A stretch of 64,000 nt of DNA from Candidatus Saccharimonadota bacterium (GCA_017511205.1 JAFWLE010000010.1:1-64000); one strand, 5' to 3'. Shown: positions 32,713 through 42,490, counted from the stretch's first letter. The notes: generated by a model from the sequence alone, not told the origin. Numbers and translations: made by a program.

Positions 32713-33393
32713 TTATTCTGTGTCGATAGATTCAAGATATTCTTCAAGAGTAATATCTTTCTTTGCTATTTCTTTTGCCGCGTCCACTCCGACATACCTC
32801 AAATGCCAAGGTTCATAATCGTAGCCGGTTGTATCCTCCTTTCCCTTCGGATAGCGCAAGATAAAACCATACTCTGGCATCAATTCATGAACCTTGTCAA
32901 ATAGCTCCGTTTCTGCAATCATTGCTTCGTTATCGTTGATTGCTTCCCCGTCTTTTACCATACAGACATCCACAGCCAGACCAGTATGATGTTCAGAATA
33001 TCCCGGCGCAGCCAAATACTTCTCGCAGTAGTCCTCACCATATTCCTCCTCAAAGGATTTCCAGAGCGCAATTTGATCATCCACAGAGCGATATACACTA
33101 TCAAGACGAATGTCTACACCTTGCTCCAGCAAAGCCGCTTGAAGTTTTTTAAACTGCTCAAGGGTAGTTTTTTCAATCTTCACTTCATCGCCCCAAGGGT
33201 CCTGATCTGAAACTAGTTCAATCCTTCCCAACCAATTATCCGGAAGAATGTGGTCTTTATTAACTAGTACCAAATAAACATCCCCCAAAGGAACATCATT
33301 TAAGACAGCATCCTTCGCTTCAGAATCACTACTCGTACCACAGGCCGTCAGCAACATAGCTATCACTAGCACAAACAAAATAACTTTTTTCAT
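32713..33393 (-). CDS. D-alanyl-D-alanine carboxypeptidase, VanY-type lipoprotein (M15B)
   Basis: Protein of 226 aa starting MKKVILFVLVIAMLLTACGT with a lipobox LTAC, so it should be a lipoprotein. The M15 peptidase domain has zinc ligands in SEHHTGLAVDVCM (HxxxxxxD) and EPWHLRYVG. It trims D-Ala from peptidoglycan stem peptides, its own or a host's. The start is set at 33393 by GAAAGGGGGTG; the frame is open further upstream to 33498 but overlaps the promoter. Both promoter and composition look unlike the surrounding genes, suggesting recent acquisition from a Firmicute-like donor (inference). Confidence 0.92.
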   Translation of the reverse strand: MKKVILFVLVIAMLLTACGTSSDSEAKDAVLNDVPLGDVYLVLVNKDHILPDNWLGRIELVSDQDPWGDEVKIEKTTLEQFKKLQAALLEQGVDIRLDSVYRSVDDQIALWKSFEEEYGEDYCEKYLAAPGYSEHHTGLAVDVCMVKDGEAINDNEAMIAETELFDKVHELMPEYGFILRYPKGKEDTTGYDYEPWHLRYVGVDAAKEIAKKDITLEEYLESIDTE

Positions 33394-33430
33394 TAAGGTA
33401 CACCCCCTTTCACTATAACAATGTCTATTT

Positions 33431-33459
33431 ATAATACAACAAATATTACGTTTAGTCAA
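33431..33459 (-). promoter_or_regulatory. canonical sigma-70 promoter of the VanY-like gene
   Basis: TTGACT (33454-33459), 17-bp spacer, TATTAT (33431-33436), followed by a 35-40-nt leader with Shine-Dalgarno. Unlike the leaderless genes around. Confidence 0.75.
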
Positions 33460-33554
33460 ACATAAAGTCGCAATTCTATAGCCAAAAGGATTAAACAAAT
33501 ATAGATTTTTCCCTATAAAAGTAGTAAAATACTAAAAAATACTCAGCATTCATC

Positions 33555-34727
33555 ATGACCACCGAAAAATCTAGTCTCAGAATCCACCAAAAAGCTCGCG
33601 GCAAAATCGAAATCATTTCCCGCGTTCCCTTAGAAACCAATGAAGATTTGAGCCTAGCTTATACTCCCGGCGTAGCCGCGCCCTGTCTCGAAATCCAGCA
33701 AGACATTAATAAATCTTATGATCTAACTAGGCGTTGGAACCTGTGCGCTGTCATTACAGACGGTAGCGCCGTCCTTGGCCTCGGCAACATCGGCCCAGAA
33801 GCCGGCATGCCAGTCATGGAAGGAAAATGTATCCTTTTCAAAAAATTCGGCAATGTCGATGCCTTCCCTCTTTGCATCAAAACTCAAAATGTCGACGAGT
33901 TCGTAAATACCGTCTATCTCATCTCCGGTAATTTCGGCGGCATCAATCTCGAAGATATTTCTGCTCCGCGTTGTTTCGAAATCGAGCAAAAATTAAAAGC
34001 CAAATGTGACATCCCCATTTTTCACGACGATCAGCACGGCACCGCCATTGTTACCTTAGCTGGTCTCATCAATGCCCTCAAACTAGTCGGCAAACCCAAA
34101 GAAACCATTCGCGTCGTCATCAGTGGCGCCGGCGCTGCCGCTACCGCTATCACCAAATTACTTTTAAACTACGGTATCAAAAATATCATAGTCTGTGATC
34201 GCGAGGGAGCGATTTATGATGGTCGTAAGAATCTCAATCCAGCCAAAAAGGCATTAGCTAGTCTCACCAACTTAGAAAAACATCCAGGCAAACTTGCCGA
34301 CGTCCTAATTGGAGCTGACGTTTTTATAGGCGTCTCAGCGCCTAATGTTCTCACGACCAAAATGGTCAGGGCGATGGCAAAAGACGCCATTGTTTTTGCC
34401 TGCGCCAATCCCACTCCAGAAATTTTCCCCGACGACGCCAAAAAAGGTGGGGCTCGTATCATTGCCACCGGCCGTTCTGATTTCCCCAATCAAATTAACA
34501 ACGTACTCGCCTTTCCAGGTATTTTTCGTGGCGCCTTTGACGTACGTGCCAGCGAAATCAACGAAGAAATGAAGCTCGCCGCCGCAAGCGCCATCGCAAA
34601 TCTAATTTCTGGCGACGAATTAAAAGAAAACTACATCATCCCTGCCGCTCTCGATCCACGCGTAGCTAAATCAGTCGCAGAAGCCGTCGAGAGTGCCGCC
34701 CACCAAACCGGCATAGCAAGATTGTGA
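33555..34727 (+). CDS. NAD(P)-dependent malic enzyme
   Basis: Protein of 390 aa, the short bacterial malic enzyme form without a Pta-like tail. It converts malate to pyruvate and CO2. Blocks seen: LAYTPGVAAPC, TDGSAVLGLGNIGPEAGMPVMEGK, catalytic FHDDQHGTA, NAD loop VISGAGAAATA and ANPTPEIFPD. Possible -10 TAAAAT lies about 20 nt upstream. A separate Pta-like protein is encoded at 54.7 kb. One of few central-carbon enzymes in the window, supplying pyruvate in a reduced metabolism. Confidence 0.95.
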   Translation: MTTEKSSLRIHQKARGKIEIISRVPLETNEDLSLAYTPGVAAPCLEIQQDINKSYDLTRRWNLCAVITDGSAVLGLGNIGPEAGMPVMEGKCILFKKFGNVDAFPLCIKTQNVDEFVNTVYLISGNFGGINLEDISAPRCFEIEQKLKAKCDIPIFHDDQHGTAIVTLAGLINALKLVGKPKETIRVVISGAGAAATAITKLLLNYGIKNIIVCDREGAIYDGRKNLNPAKKALASLTNLEKHPGKLADVLIGADVFIGVSAPNVLTTKMVRAMAKDAIVFACANPTPEIFPDDAKKGGARIIATGRSDFPNQINNVLAFPGIFRGAFDVRASEINEEMKLAAASAIANLISGDELKENYIIPAALDPRVAKSVAEAVESAAHQTGIARL

Positions 34728-34772
34728 CGCTCTAGCTCCAATCGCAATTTTATGGTATAATATGGCAGATCT

Positions 34773-34849
34773 GCGCCCGTAGCTCAGCTGGATAGAGCGT
34801 CAGTTTCCGGAACTGAAGGTCACACGTTCGAATCGTGCCGGGCGTACCA
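34773..34849 (+). tRNA. tRNA-Arg (CCG)
   Basis: Acceptor GCGCCCG/CGGGCGT, D-arm GCTC/GAGC, anticodon stem TCAGT/ACTGA, loop TTCCGGA, T-arm and encoded CCA. TATAAT at 34756-34761. Its last 18 nt recur exactly at 34914-34931. Confidence 0.94.
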
Positions 34850-34931
34850 AAATGTTTTAAAAGAAAGCTTGCTTTGTTTTAAAACATTTTAGGCACCGGC
34901 CGGCTAGATTTATATCGTGCCGGGCGTACCA
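34850..34931 (+). repeat. tRNA-Arg(CCG)-associated palindrome with duplicated tRNA 3' end
   Basis: A long palindrome AAAATGTTTTAAAA-G-AAAG-CTTG-CTTT-G-TTTTAAAACATTTT follows the tRNA at once (it may act as terminator), then GGCACCGGCCGGC, then an exact 18-nt second copy of the tRNA 3' end at 34914-34931. Unlike the other three tRNA loci no clear inverted T-arm copy or conserved core is present. Confidence 0.85.
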
Positions 34932-34938
34932 TCTTTAT

Positions 34939-34967
34939 TTGACAAACCCATAATTATTTGTTACATT
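34939..34967 (+). promoter_or_regulatory. promoter of the 1061-aa surface protein
   Basis: TTGACA (34939-34944), 17-bp spacer, TACATT (34962-34967); begins 8 nt after the duplicated tRNA end. Confidence 0.65.
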
Positions 34968-34995
34968 ACTATTATAAACAGGTCATACAAAAACT

Positions 34996-37900
34996 ATGTC
35001 GCAACACAAACATACGAAAATTAGTATTATACCAGCAATTATTTTCACCATGACGGTATTTGCAGGATTATTTTTCTGTGCCAACAATACATCCGCTGCA
35101 ACTTTTCGTCCCCAAATTAATATCGTCAATAGTCAAGCAGATATAGAAATAGACCCTGAAGCAGACAACACAGGAGAATTCATCTGGCTAGACAACCCAA
35201 TAATCAATGTCAATGACAATCATGAACTATCTTTTATAATAGACTATAGTTTGCAGCTCTTCGATAAATTATTAATAAATGGGAAAGAATTGACTGTTAA
35301 TGAAGATTACATTCTAGAGGAAGGAAGTACCATCGTCACTCTAAACAGTAATTACATCAGTCAACTCCCTTCGGGTTCTTATTCTGTCGCTGCATATTAC
35401 ACAGACGACCATGTTTTTTCCAGTTCCTTCGCTGTAGTATCCGAAACAGATGATTCCACTGATCCAACTAATCCCGTTAATCCAATCGATCCCACCGAGC
35501 AAAATTCCAGTAATGGCACACCTTCCGATTCCGAAGAATCCTCTCTTAGTGTCCCAAATACCGGCATGAACAATGCCGAAAAATCCAACCACGGCACCGC
35601 TTCTTTTCTACCGAAAATAATCTTGATCCTTAGCATTATCTCATTTATTATTCTAGTGACTCGCACAATCATTAATGCTAAAAAGAGCAAGCAATTTAAC
35701 GACTTTCAAAAAACTGGCCTAAAAATCACATCCATCAATCCTCTTTCCTCTAAACGATTTCTGTATTCCACCACCATGCTATTCATTATCTCTCTAGTTG
35801 TTTTCGGTTTGCATCAATTCAAAACTCCAACCAACGATATCAACGCCGTCACTCCGCCTGCAGAACTAGAAGTACTACCCATCACTCTTTCTCCCGCATC
35901 CACAGTCGAAGAAGCTGACCTTTCAAATGGCACAGCATTCTTGTATATGAGTCAAGAAGTAACCGTCAATGCTCCTACTACCAACGGCTATCGACTTTAT
36001 ATTTCCATGGATGGAGAAAACTACAATGAGCTTTCATTAAATGGCAGCATATCCGCAAGCGAACGTATTACGGCATCAGATGCTACTATTAATTTACCGC
36101 AAAAACTAACACGCAACTCTTGGGGATTTGCCTTAGATAGTGAAGCTTTTGGCACAGAATACACTCCTAGCATAGATAGTTCCTGGGCAGGTGTACCAGT
36201 ATCAGGAGGAGAAACTCTAATAAAAAACGTCAATACTGCCACCACCGAAGGCGATTCCACCACTATTTATTATGGTTTTTATCTCTCAAATGATCTTCCC
36301 AATGGCCAATATTGGGGCACTGACAATAGTAAAGTATCAATCATTGCGGTAGCTAACGCACCACGTACATTCACCATTTCTTATAATTGTTCTGATGGAA
36401 ATGGCATTATTTATAGAGAAAAAAGAATCGTTAACGAAACGACCACTTTAAACGATGGGTCCATCTGTCACCTAGCAAATCACCGTATCGTCGCCTGGAA
36501 CACTAACAGTGAAAACACGGGCAACAGATATGAACTATCTAGTCAATACACAGGAGAATCCGATATCACTCTATTTGCCATTTATGAAGAAGAAAGTGAA
36601 GGAGGCGAAGGGGGTGAAGGAGGTGAAGGAGGCGAAGGCGGAGAAGAAGGAGGGGGAGAAGGAGGTGGCGAAGAAGGAGGTGGCGAAGAAGAGCCCTCCG
36701 AAAAATACACCTACAGTGTAAACTTCAATGCTAATGGTGGCACCAACGCTCCTGAAACCCAAAGTGTCACGTCAAGCAACAAATATTCCTCAATCATTAT
36801 TACCTCATCTATACCAAATCGTCCAGGTTACACCTTTGTAAATTGGAACACTGCCGCAAACGAATCGGGAACCTCCTATTCACCTGGTTCTACCATTTCC
36901 CTATCCTACAGTTCTAATTCAATCACTCTCTACGCTATTTGGACACCTGTTAAAGTCACCAACATTACAATTAGCGGTCAAAACACTCTGAACTTCAATA
37001 GTACCAATTCCATAACTAGTTTACCTACTACCAAATTAACTGCATCAGTTTCACCTTCGGATGCTCTCAATAAATCAGTTACTTGGAAAAGTAGCGATGA
37101 ATCAGTAGTAACTATCGACAGTTCAGGATTAGTTAGCGTAGTCGAAGCTGGCGCAGCCACAATCACCGCCACCGCAAAAGATGGCTCAGGCGCCAAGGCA
37201 AGTTTCAAAATCACTGTAAACAAAAAGATTATCATTATCATGGGAGCCTCTTCTATCGATCGCATCAATTCAGTAAATCGTGCAAACATTCAAACTTATT
37301 CCACCTGTAGTTCAAGCCTCAACTGCAATTATTATGCCACTCGCAAAGATCTAGAAACTACCGATAAAAGGCGCGTCTATTCAACCCTAAAATTCCTATA
37401 CGAAAGTGGTACAGGTGCCGATGATTGGAAAACTAGTACCAGTTTTGGTTGGCCAAAAGCCAAAAGTATTATTAACCGCTATTCCGGTAGAAAAAACTAT
37501 GTAGATTTTTACGTCTATTACCAAATGCCAGGAAACGACGTCGCAAATTACACCTGCGCACAAATTAGAAATTCCTACCTAGCTAGCTTTGGAAAAGACA
37601 GCAGTGGCAATTACAAAAGAGCATCAGACATGACTAGTGGCATTCAAAAAGGCCAAACAAATAGCAAATATAAAGACATGAGTTTTAAAAACGTCAGTCT
37701 GTTCAACAGTAGCAGTGTCATATCATATTACAACGATGAAGTCGGTAAACTCAAAAAAGATGGCTACAAAATCAATGCCTATCTCAAAGACCTTCACCCT
37801 CAAGATCCATATACTGATAGCTCTAAAGTCTTAAACAGTAGCGATCCAAATCGATGCAATATGGGTAAAAAAACTATCTTCAAATCCTATGTTGCTAACC

Positions 37901-38181
37901 ACTTTGCCAAAGTATTTATCTCACAGCACAATCTTAGCAATATCTCTCTCGTTGAAACTCTTCCAGAAATAGTTGAAACTAGCCAATTCGCCAAAGTATA
38001 CAACAAAGCCGGAAAAAACAACTATTATTCTGTTAGCCTAAACAAAGATACTTTTATAGGCACTTGGAAGAATAACTACAAAACCACCGATGGTGTACAC
38101 TGGACATATACACCAGACGGCGGCACAGCAAAAAAATTCTTCAATTTCCTACTTGGCCTCAATTCCGATCTCAAACCATAA
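34996..38181 (+). CDS. large surface protein with VPNTG-TM segment, InlB-type and Big2 repeats and an SGNH-like C-terminal domain
   Basis: Protein of 1061 aa. Signal/anchor (about 10-36); beta domain; SVPNTG at about 188, followed by a membrane helix (about 205-225), basic linker and a second helix (about 255-272), so the rest is outside again. Then the shared beta module (about 290-455), a Gly/Glu low-complexity hinge (about 535-570), an InlB B-type repeat (NFNANGGTNAP...RPGYTFVNWN), a Big2-like Ig domain (LNKSVTWKSSDESVVTIDSSG) and a 300-aa C-terminal domain starting IIIIMGASSIDRI and ending TDGVHWTYTPDGG. The first resembles the GDS block and the last the D-x-x-H catalytic pair of SGNH/GDSL esterases, so acyl-ester hydrolysis is plausible. 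Confidence 0.82.
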   Translation: MSQHKHTKISIIPAIIFTMTVFAGLFFCANNTSAATFRPQINIVNSQADIEIDPEADNTGEFIWLDNPIINVNDNHELSFIIDYSLQLFDKLLINGKELTVNEDYILEEGSTIVTLNSNYISQLPSGSYSVAAYYTDDHVFSSSFAVVSETDDSTDPTNPVNPIDPTEQNSSNGTPSDSEESSLSVPNTGMNNAEKSNHGTASFLPKIILILSIISFIILVTRTIINAKKSKQFNDFQKTGLKITSINPLSSKRFLYSTTMLFIISLVVFGLHQFKTPTNDINAVTPPAELEVLPITLSPASTVEEADLSNGTAFLYMSQEVTVNAPTTNGYRLYISMDGENYNELSLNGSISASERITASDATINLPQKLTRNSWGFALDSEAFGTEYTPSIDSSWAGVPVSGGETLIKNVNTATTEGDSTTIYYGFYLSNDLPNGQYWGTDNSKVSIIAVANAPRTFTISYNCSDGNGIIYREKRIVNETTTLNDGSICHLANHRIVAWNTNSENTGNRYELSSQYTGESDITLFAIYEEESEGGEGGEGGEGGEGGEEGGGEGGGEEGGGEEEPSEKYTYSVNFNANGGTNAPETQSVTSSNKYSSIIITSSIPNRPGYTFVNWNTAANESGTSYSPGSTISLSYSSNSITLYAIWTPVKVTNITISGQNTLNFNSTNSITSLPTTKLTASVSPSDALNKSVTWKSSDESVVTIDSSGLVSVVEAGAATITATAKDGSGAKASFKITVNKKIIIIMGASSIDRINSVNRANIQTYSTCSSSLNCNYYATRKDLETTDKRRVYSTLKFLYESGTGADDWKTSTSFGWPKAKSIINRYSGRKNYVDFYVYYQMPGNDVANYTCAQIRNSYLASFGKDSSGNYKRASDMTSGIQKGQTNSKYKDMSFKNVSLFNSSSVISYYNDEVGKLKKDGYKINAYLKDLHPQDPYTDSSKVLNSSDPNRCNMGKKTIFKSYVANHFAKVFISQHNLSNISLVETLPEIVETSQFAKVYNKAGKNNYYSVSLNKDTFIGTWKNNYKTTDGVHWTYTPDGGTAKKFFNFLLGLNSDLKP

Positions 38182-38211
38182 AAGTCTAAAATATGATATA
38201 ATAGTACGGAT

Positions 38212-38288
38212 GGTACCGTAGCTCAGCTGGTTAGAGCGTGGGACTCATAAGCCCGAGGTCGGTGGTTCAATCCCACCCGGTACCACCA
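38212..38288 (+). tRNA. elongator tRNA-Met (CAU)
   Basis: Acceptor GGTACCG/CGGTACC, loop CTCATAA, T-arm GGTGG/CCACC and encoded CCA. The anticodon stem TGGGA/GCCCG has an A31-G39 mismatch and a U-G. A CAU anticodon could also be Ile2 (lysidine), but tRNA-Ile(UAU) exists here, so Met is preferred. Confidence 0.85.
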
Positions 38289-38305
38289 ATTTAATAATTA
38301 AAACT

Positions 38306-38689
38306 ATGAAACGTGGCTTTACTATTTTAGAAATTATCATCGTTGGAGTATTCGCTTCTCTACTTTTGATTATCTTCTTTATTCAAAAAGCCAATATTGA
38401 TGCCTTCGAACGTGATGAAAAACGCAAAACTGCTATCAACGCTATGTATTACGCGCTCGAAGAAAGCTTTTATAAAGAAAACAACTTTTATCCCGAATCT
38501 ATTTCCGAAAAAAATCTCACTGTCATCGACCCAGCTCTCTGGACTGATCCTGATGGCCACAATCTTGGCGATCCTGCCAGTTCTTATTCTTACGAAGCCG
38601 CCAATTGTAAAAACGGCAAATGCAAAGAGTACACCTTAAAAGCCATCCTCGAAAAAGAAGATATTTACATCAAAAATAATCGCAATTAA
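38306..38689 (+). CDS. type IV pilin-like protein
   Basis: Protein of 127 aa: MKRGFTILEIIIVGVFASLL, prepilin cleavage after Gly4 with Glu5, then a short globular domain containing a Cys pair (NCKNGKC) expected to form the D-region disulfide. Only 17 nt separate it from the tRNA, and it may be co-transcribed with it. Isolated from the main pilin operon; may be a major pilin because it is short and simple. Confidence 0.85.
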   Translation: MKRGFTILEIIIVGVFASLLLIIFFIQKANIDAFERDEKRKTAINAMYYALEESFYKENNFYPESISEKNLTVIDPALWTDPDGHNLGDPASSYSYEAANCKNGKCKEYTLKAILEKEDIYIKNNRN

Positions 38690-38758
38690 CCCCAAAATCA
38701 ATAGATAAGTCATCTTAGAAAATCGGCAAACCCGATTTTTTTAAAACCACCAAGTAAT

Positions 38759-39334
38759 CTAATCTTCCTTTTTCTTGGCTTTTTTAGCCTCCGTTATCAG
38801 TTTCGATACCGCTTTCAACTGCTCCGACGTAATGTCCGAATATTTAAACGTATAAGTCGTCTCATCACCTACCGTCGAAAGCCTCAAAGTCCCAAAATGG
38901 AACATTTGCTGCATTATCCCCTCTTGTTTAAAGCTCACATCTTCAATTGACGGAAGATCAATCATATTCTCTGACACTGAAACCAGTGAATTCATTACTA
39001 ATTGCACCACGTGCTTATTAGTTACAAACAATTTATTCCCGTTATAAATTCTTAGTGCTACTATACCAATTATCACCGCCGAAAATAGCAGCGCCGCCAA
39101 TATTATAAACAAGAACTTTTGTCCCATCTCGTCAATTCTTGATTGCTCTAGTAGAAACATTAGGAACACAAATAGCACCAAAATTATACCTAAAGCTGTG
39201 CCTCCCATAATCAAAAGCAGGCATATTCTTGCCCGCTTAAACACAAACTCTACGTACTCATCTTCTGCTAACTTTAGACCTGGAAAATCTTTTTTACTTC
39301 TCTCATGTCGAATTTTTACTAAAGATTCATCCAT
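38759..39334 (-). CDS. membrane protein with bacterial PH domain
   Basis: Protein of 191 aa with two membrane helices (about 33-60 and 70-95) and a bPH2-like beta domain (about 100-180, NKLFVTNKHVVQLV...LRLSTVGDETTYTFKYS). Function unknown. Adjacent to ruvB on the same strand, 18 bp away. Confidence 0.8.
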   Translation of the reverse strand: MDESLVKIRHERSKKDFPGLKLAEDEYVEFVFKRARICLLLIMGGTALGIILVLFVFLMFLLEQSRIDEMGQKFLFIILAALLFSAVIIGIVALRIYNGNKLFVTNKHVVQLVMNSLVSVSENMIDLPSIEDVSFKQEGIMQQMFHFGTLRLSTVGDETTYTFKYSDITSEQLKAVSKLITEAKKAKKKED

Positions 39335-39352
39335 AATAACTCCTTTCCGACA

Positions 39353-40372
39353 TTATAGCTTAAAATCAGTCTCTTGTAAATGTTTTCTTCCCTTTTCTGT
39401 TACTACTCTTCCCTTCGGCGTTCTCGCGAGAAGCCCCATCTGCAGCAGATACGGCTCATAAAAATCCTCAATTGTACTTGCTTCATCACCCGTTAATGCC
39501 GCAATCGTCGTGAGCCCCACTGGTCGATCCCCATAGTTTTCATACATCAACTTCAACATGTTCCGATCTGCCGGGTCCAGGCCCAGATCATCGATTTCCA
39601 TTAAATTAAGCGATTTCTCAGCTATCTTCCGGTCCACTATTCCATCACCGTTCACATCTGCAAAATCTCTCACTCGCTTAAACAACCGGTTCGCAATTCT
39701 TGGTGTCAGTCTAGACCTAGTCGCCAACAGTTCCGTCGCATCCGGCTGGATTTTTGTTTTCAAAATCCCCGCCGTCCGGTTTATAATCTTTTCAATCTCT
39801 GGTTCTTTATAATATTCTAAACGGTGAATTATGCCAAATCTATCCCTGAGTGGCCCAGCCAGAGACCCCGTCCGCGTCGTCGCACCAATCACCGTAAAAT
39901 GTGGTAAATCTAGCCGCACGCTTCGCGCTGCCGGCCCTTTACCAATCACAATATCCAACTTATAATCTTCCATCGCCGAATACAGTACTTCCTCCACTGT
40001 TCGCCTTAATCGATGAATTTCATCAATAAACAGTACATCTCCATCTTTTAGATTCGTGAGAATCGAAGCAAGATCTCCTGCCCGTTCAATCGCCGGCCCA
40101 GAAGTTACTCTAAGAGATGCCCCTAGTTCATGCGCAATCACCCCCGCCATTGTAGTTTTTCCGAGTCCTGGTGGGCCATATAATAATATATGATCGAGTG
40201 TTGAACCATCATTCCGCTTTTTTACTGCCTCGATCGCCAACTTCAAATTGTTCTTCAAATGTTCCTGTCCAATATACTCCTCAAAATTCACCGGCCTGAG
40301 ACTAATCTCAATCCGTTCCTCTTCCGCATCCTCGTGAGCCGTCGTCGGCTCCACTAACCTCTCAATTGCCAT
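39353..40372 (-). CDS. ruvB: Holliday junction branch-migration helicase RuvB
   Basis: Protein of 339 aa, full length. Walker [10 protein letters not shown], Walker [10 protein letters not shown], sensor GATTRTGSL and arginine finger region [16 protein letters not shown], with winged-helix C-terminus ending [13 protein letters not shown]. RuvB drives branch migration with RuvA; neither ruvA nor ruvC is in the window. TATAAT at 40379-40384 is 6 nt from ATG (leaderless). Confidence 0.97.
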   Translation of the reverse strand: MAIERLVEPTTAHEDAEEERIEISLRPVNFEEYIGQEHLKNNLKLAIEAVKKRNDGSTLDHILLYGPPGLGKTTMAGVIAHELGASLRVTSGPAIERAGDLASILTNLKDGDVLFIDEIHRLRRTVEEVLYSAMEDYKLDIVIGKGPAARSVRLDLPHFTVIGATTRTGSLAGPLRDRFGIIHRLEYYKEPEIEKIINRTAGILKTKIQPDATELLATRSRLTPRIANRLFKRVRDFADVNGDGIVDRKIAEKSLNLMEIDDLGLDPADRNMLKLMYENYGDRPVGLTTIAALTGDEASTIEDFYEPYLLQMGLLARTPKGRVVTEKGRKHLQETDFKL

Positions 40373-40442
40373 AGCTCCATTATATCACAGAAAATCACGT
40401 AAAATCATGAATATTTTTTATCTTACCTCTGTATTAGCACTC

Positions 40443-40471
40443 TTGACATCACACTGCCAATTTGCTACAAT
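40443..40471 (+). promoter_or_regulatory. dnaK promoter
   Basis: TTGACA (40443-40448), 17-bp spacer, TACAAT (40466-40471). A nearly consensus housekeeping promoter. A CIRCE half-site TTAGCACTC (40434-40442) abuts the -35. Confidence 0.85.
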
Positions 40472-40480
40472 AGAGGTATA

Positions 40481-40507
40481 TTAGCACTCCACGTGGTAGA
40501 GTGCTAG
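40481..40507. promoter_or_regulatory. CIRCE operator (HrcA site)
   Basis: TTAGCACTC-N9-GAGTGCTAG, an 8/9-bp match to the CIRCE consensus, overlapping the expected transcription start of dnaK. HrcA repressor should bind here and release on heat shock. Confidence 0.95.
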
Positions 40508-40533
40508 AAATTAAAGAAAGTGAGGAAAATAAT

Positions 40534-42429
40534 ATGAGCAAAATAATCGGTATTGATCTCGGCACCACTAACAGCGCATTTGCGTACATGGTTGCCGGCA
40601 AGCCAGAAGTCATCACGAACGCCGAAGGTGATCGCACTACTCCATCAGTAGTCGCTGTTACCAAGAAAGGCGAGCGCTTGGTAGGTAAAGTTGCCCAGCG
40701 TCAACGTGTTACTAACCCGAAAAACACTATTTACGGTATCAAGCGTTTGATCGGCCGTAAATTTGAAGATAAAGAAGTCCAGCATGACCTAGAAATTAGT
40801 CCATATAAAATTGTTAAAAAAGGCAACAGCGTAGCCGTTGAGATGGATGGCAAAGATTACACTCCAGAGGAAATCAGCGCCATGGTGCTTTCCAAGATTA
40901 AAGCCGACGCCGAAGCTTTCCTCGGTGAACCAGTCACCGAAGCTATCATTACCGTCCCAGCTTATTTCGACGATTCTCAACGTCAGGCTACCAAAGACGC
41001 CGGCAAAATCGCTGGTCTCGAAGTCAAGCGTATTATCAACGAGCCGACTGCCGCTGCCCTTGCTTACGGCCTTGAATCCAAGAAAGACGAAAAAATCGCC
41101 GTCTTCGACCTTGGTGGTGGTACCTTTGATGTTAGTATCTTGGAGCTCGGTGATGGCGTCTTCGAAGTAATGTCCACCAATGGTGATACGCACCTCGGTG
41201 GTGAAGATTTTGACAACATTATCGTCAATTTCCTAGTCGACGAGTTCAAGAAAGAATCCGGCATTGATATCAAAAACGACGCCGCTGCCATGCAACGCGT
41301 CAAGGATGAAGCTGAAAAAGCCAAGAAGGAACTATCAAGCTCCACCTCTACCGACATCAATCTTCCATTCCTATCTGCCGATGCCGAAGGTCCTAAGCAT
41401 TTCGAATACACTTTGACTCGTGCCAAACTCGAAGAGTTAGTTTCTGATCTCCTAGACCGTCTCGAAGAGCCAGTCAAAAAGGCTTTGAAAGATGCTAAAC
41501 TCGAAACCAAAGATATCAACGAAGTCGTAATGGTTGGTGGTATGACTCGTATGCCAGCTGTCGTCGAAAAAGTCAAGAAAATCTTCGGTAAAGACCCGAT
41601 GCAAGGTGTGAACCCAGACGAAGTCGTAGCCGTTGGTGCGGCCATTCAAGGCGGCGTACTCCAAGGTGACGTCAAAGACATTCTCCTCCTCGATGTTACT
41701 CCACTTACTCTAGGCATCGAGACCATGGGTGGTGTCCGCACTCCTCTGATTGATCGTAACACCACCATTCCAACTTCTAAATCTCAAATCTTCTCTACCG
41801 CTTCCGATAATCAACCGCAAGTTGAAGTTCATGTCCTCCAAGGCGAACGCGAATTCGCCAAGGACAATAAGTCTCTCGGCCGTTTCATTCTCGACGGTAT
41901 CGCTCCTGCTCCGCGCGGTGTGCCTCAAATCGAAGTTACCTTTAACCTCGATGCGAATGGCATTTTAAATGTCACCGCCAAAGATAAAGGCACTGGCAAA
42001 GAGCAATCCATTACTATCCAAAACTCAGGCAACATGAGCAAAGATGATATCGAAAAAGCTCGTAAAGAAGCCGAAGCTCACGCCGAGGAAGATAAGGAAA
42101 AACGCGACAGCATCGATGCCAAGAACCGTCTCGAAAACACTGTCTATCAAGCCGAAAAAATGCCCGATGAATACAAAGATAAGATTAGTGACGACGACAA
42201 AGACACCATTAAAAAGGCTGTCGAAGATGCCAAGAAAGTCTTAAATGACGAAAAAGCTGACAAAGATGCTTACGAATCCGCCATCAAAGACCTAAATGAC
42301 AAAATTATGCCTATCGGCGCAAAGCTTTATCAATCAGCTACCGATGACAAAAAAGACGATAAATCCGACAAAAAAGATGATAAAAAAGACGATGACGAAC
42401 CCGTCGAAGGCGAAGTCGTAGACAAATAG
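40534..42429 (+). CDS. dnaK: molecular chaperone DnaK (Hsp70)
   Basis: Protein of 631 aa. Start set at ATG 40534 (GTGAGGAAAA RBS) rather than the upstream GTG at 40501, which lies inside CIRCE. ATPase domain: [27 protein letters not shown], and [12 protein letters not shown]; substrate-binding domain: [12 protein letters not shown]. The lid ends in a Lys/Asp-rich tail and EGEVVDK. Monocistronic; grpE and dnaJ are not adjacent. A terminator follows. Confidence 0.98.
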   Translation: MSKIIGIDLGTTNSAFAYMVAGKPEVITNAEGDRTTPSVVAVTKKGERLVGKVAQRQRVTNPKNTIYGIKRLIGRKFEDKEVQHDLEISPYKIVKKGNSVAVEMDGKDYTPEEISAMVLSKIKADAEAFLGEPVTEAIITVPAYFDDSQRQATKDAGKIAGLEVKRIINEPTAAALAYGLESKKDEKIAVFDLGGGTFDVSILELGDGVFEVMSTNGDTHLGGEDFDNIIVNFLVDEFKKESGIDIKNDAAAMQRVKDEAEKAKKELSSSTSTDINLPFLSADAEGPKHFEYTLTRAKLEELVSDLLDRLEEPVKKALKDAKLETKDINEVVMVGGMTRMPAVVEKVKKIFGKDPMQGVNPDEVVAVGAAIQGGVLQGDVKDILLLDVTPLTLGIETMGGVRTPLIDRNTTIPTSKSQIFSTASDNQPQVEVHVLQGEREFAKDNKSLGRFILDGIAPAPRGVPQIEVTFNLDANGILNVTAKDKGTGKEQSITIQNSGNMSKDDIEKARKEAEAHAEEDKEKRDSIDAKNRLENTVYQAEKMPDEYKDKISDDDKDTIKKAVEDAKKVLNDEKADKDAYESAIKDLNDKIMPIGAKLYQSATDDKKDDKSDKKDDKKDDDEPVEGEVVDK

Positions 42430-42458
42430 TATCCTAGAATAGACAACCACCAAAAACT

Positions 42459-42490
42459 AAAAATAGCCCAAATGCAAAAGGGCTATTTTT
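42459..42490 (+). terminator. dnaK terminator
   Basis: AAAAATAGCCC / GGGCTATTTTT with 10-nt loop. Confidence 0.88.

Noticed and set aside
35550-35720. LPXTG sortase signal in the 1061-aa protein
   Set aside because: VPNTG and the following helix are internal, with hundreds of residues and a second helix after them, so this is not a C-terminal sorting signal.
40501-40533. GTG start extending DnaK by 11 residues
   Set aside because: It lies inside the CIRCE operator at the transcription start; ATG 40534 has a good RBS and the conserved [10 protein letters not shown] start.
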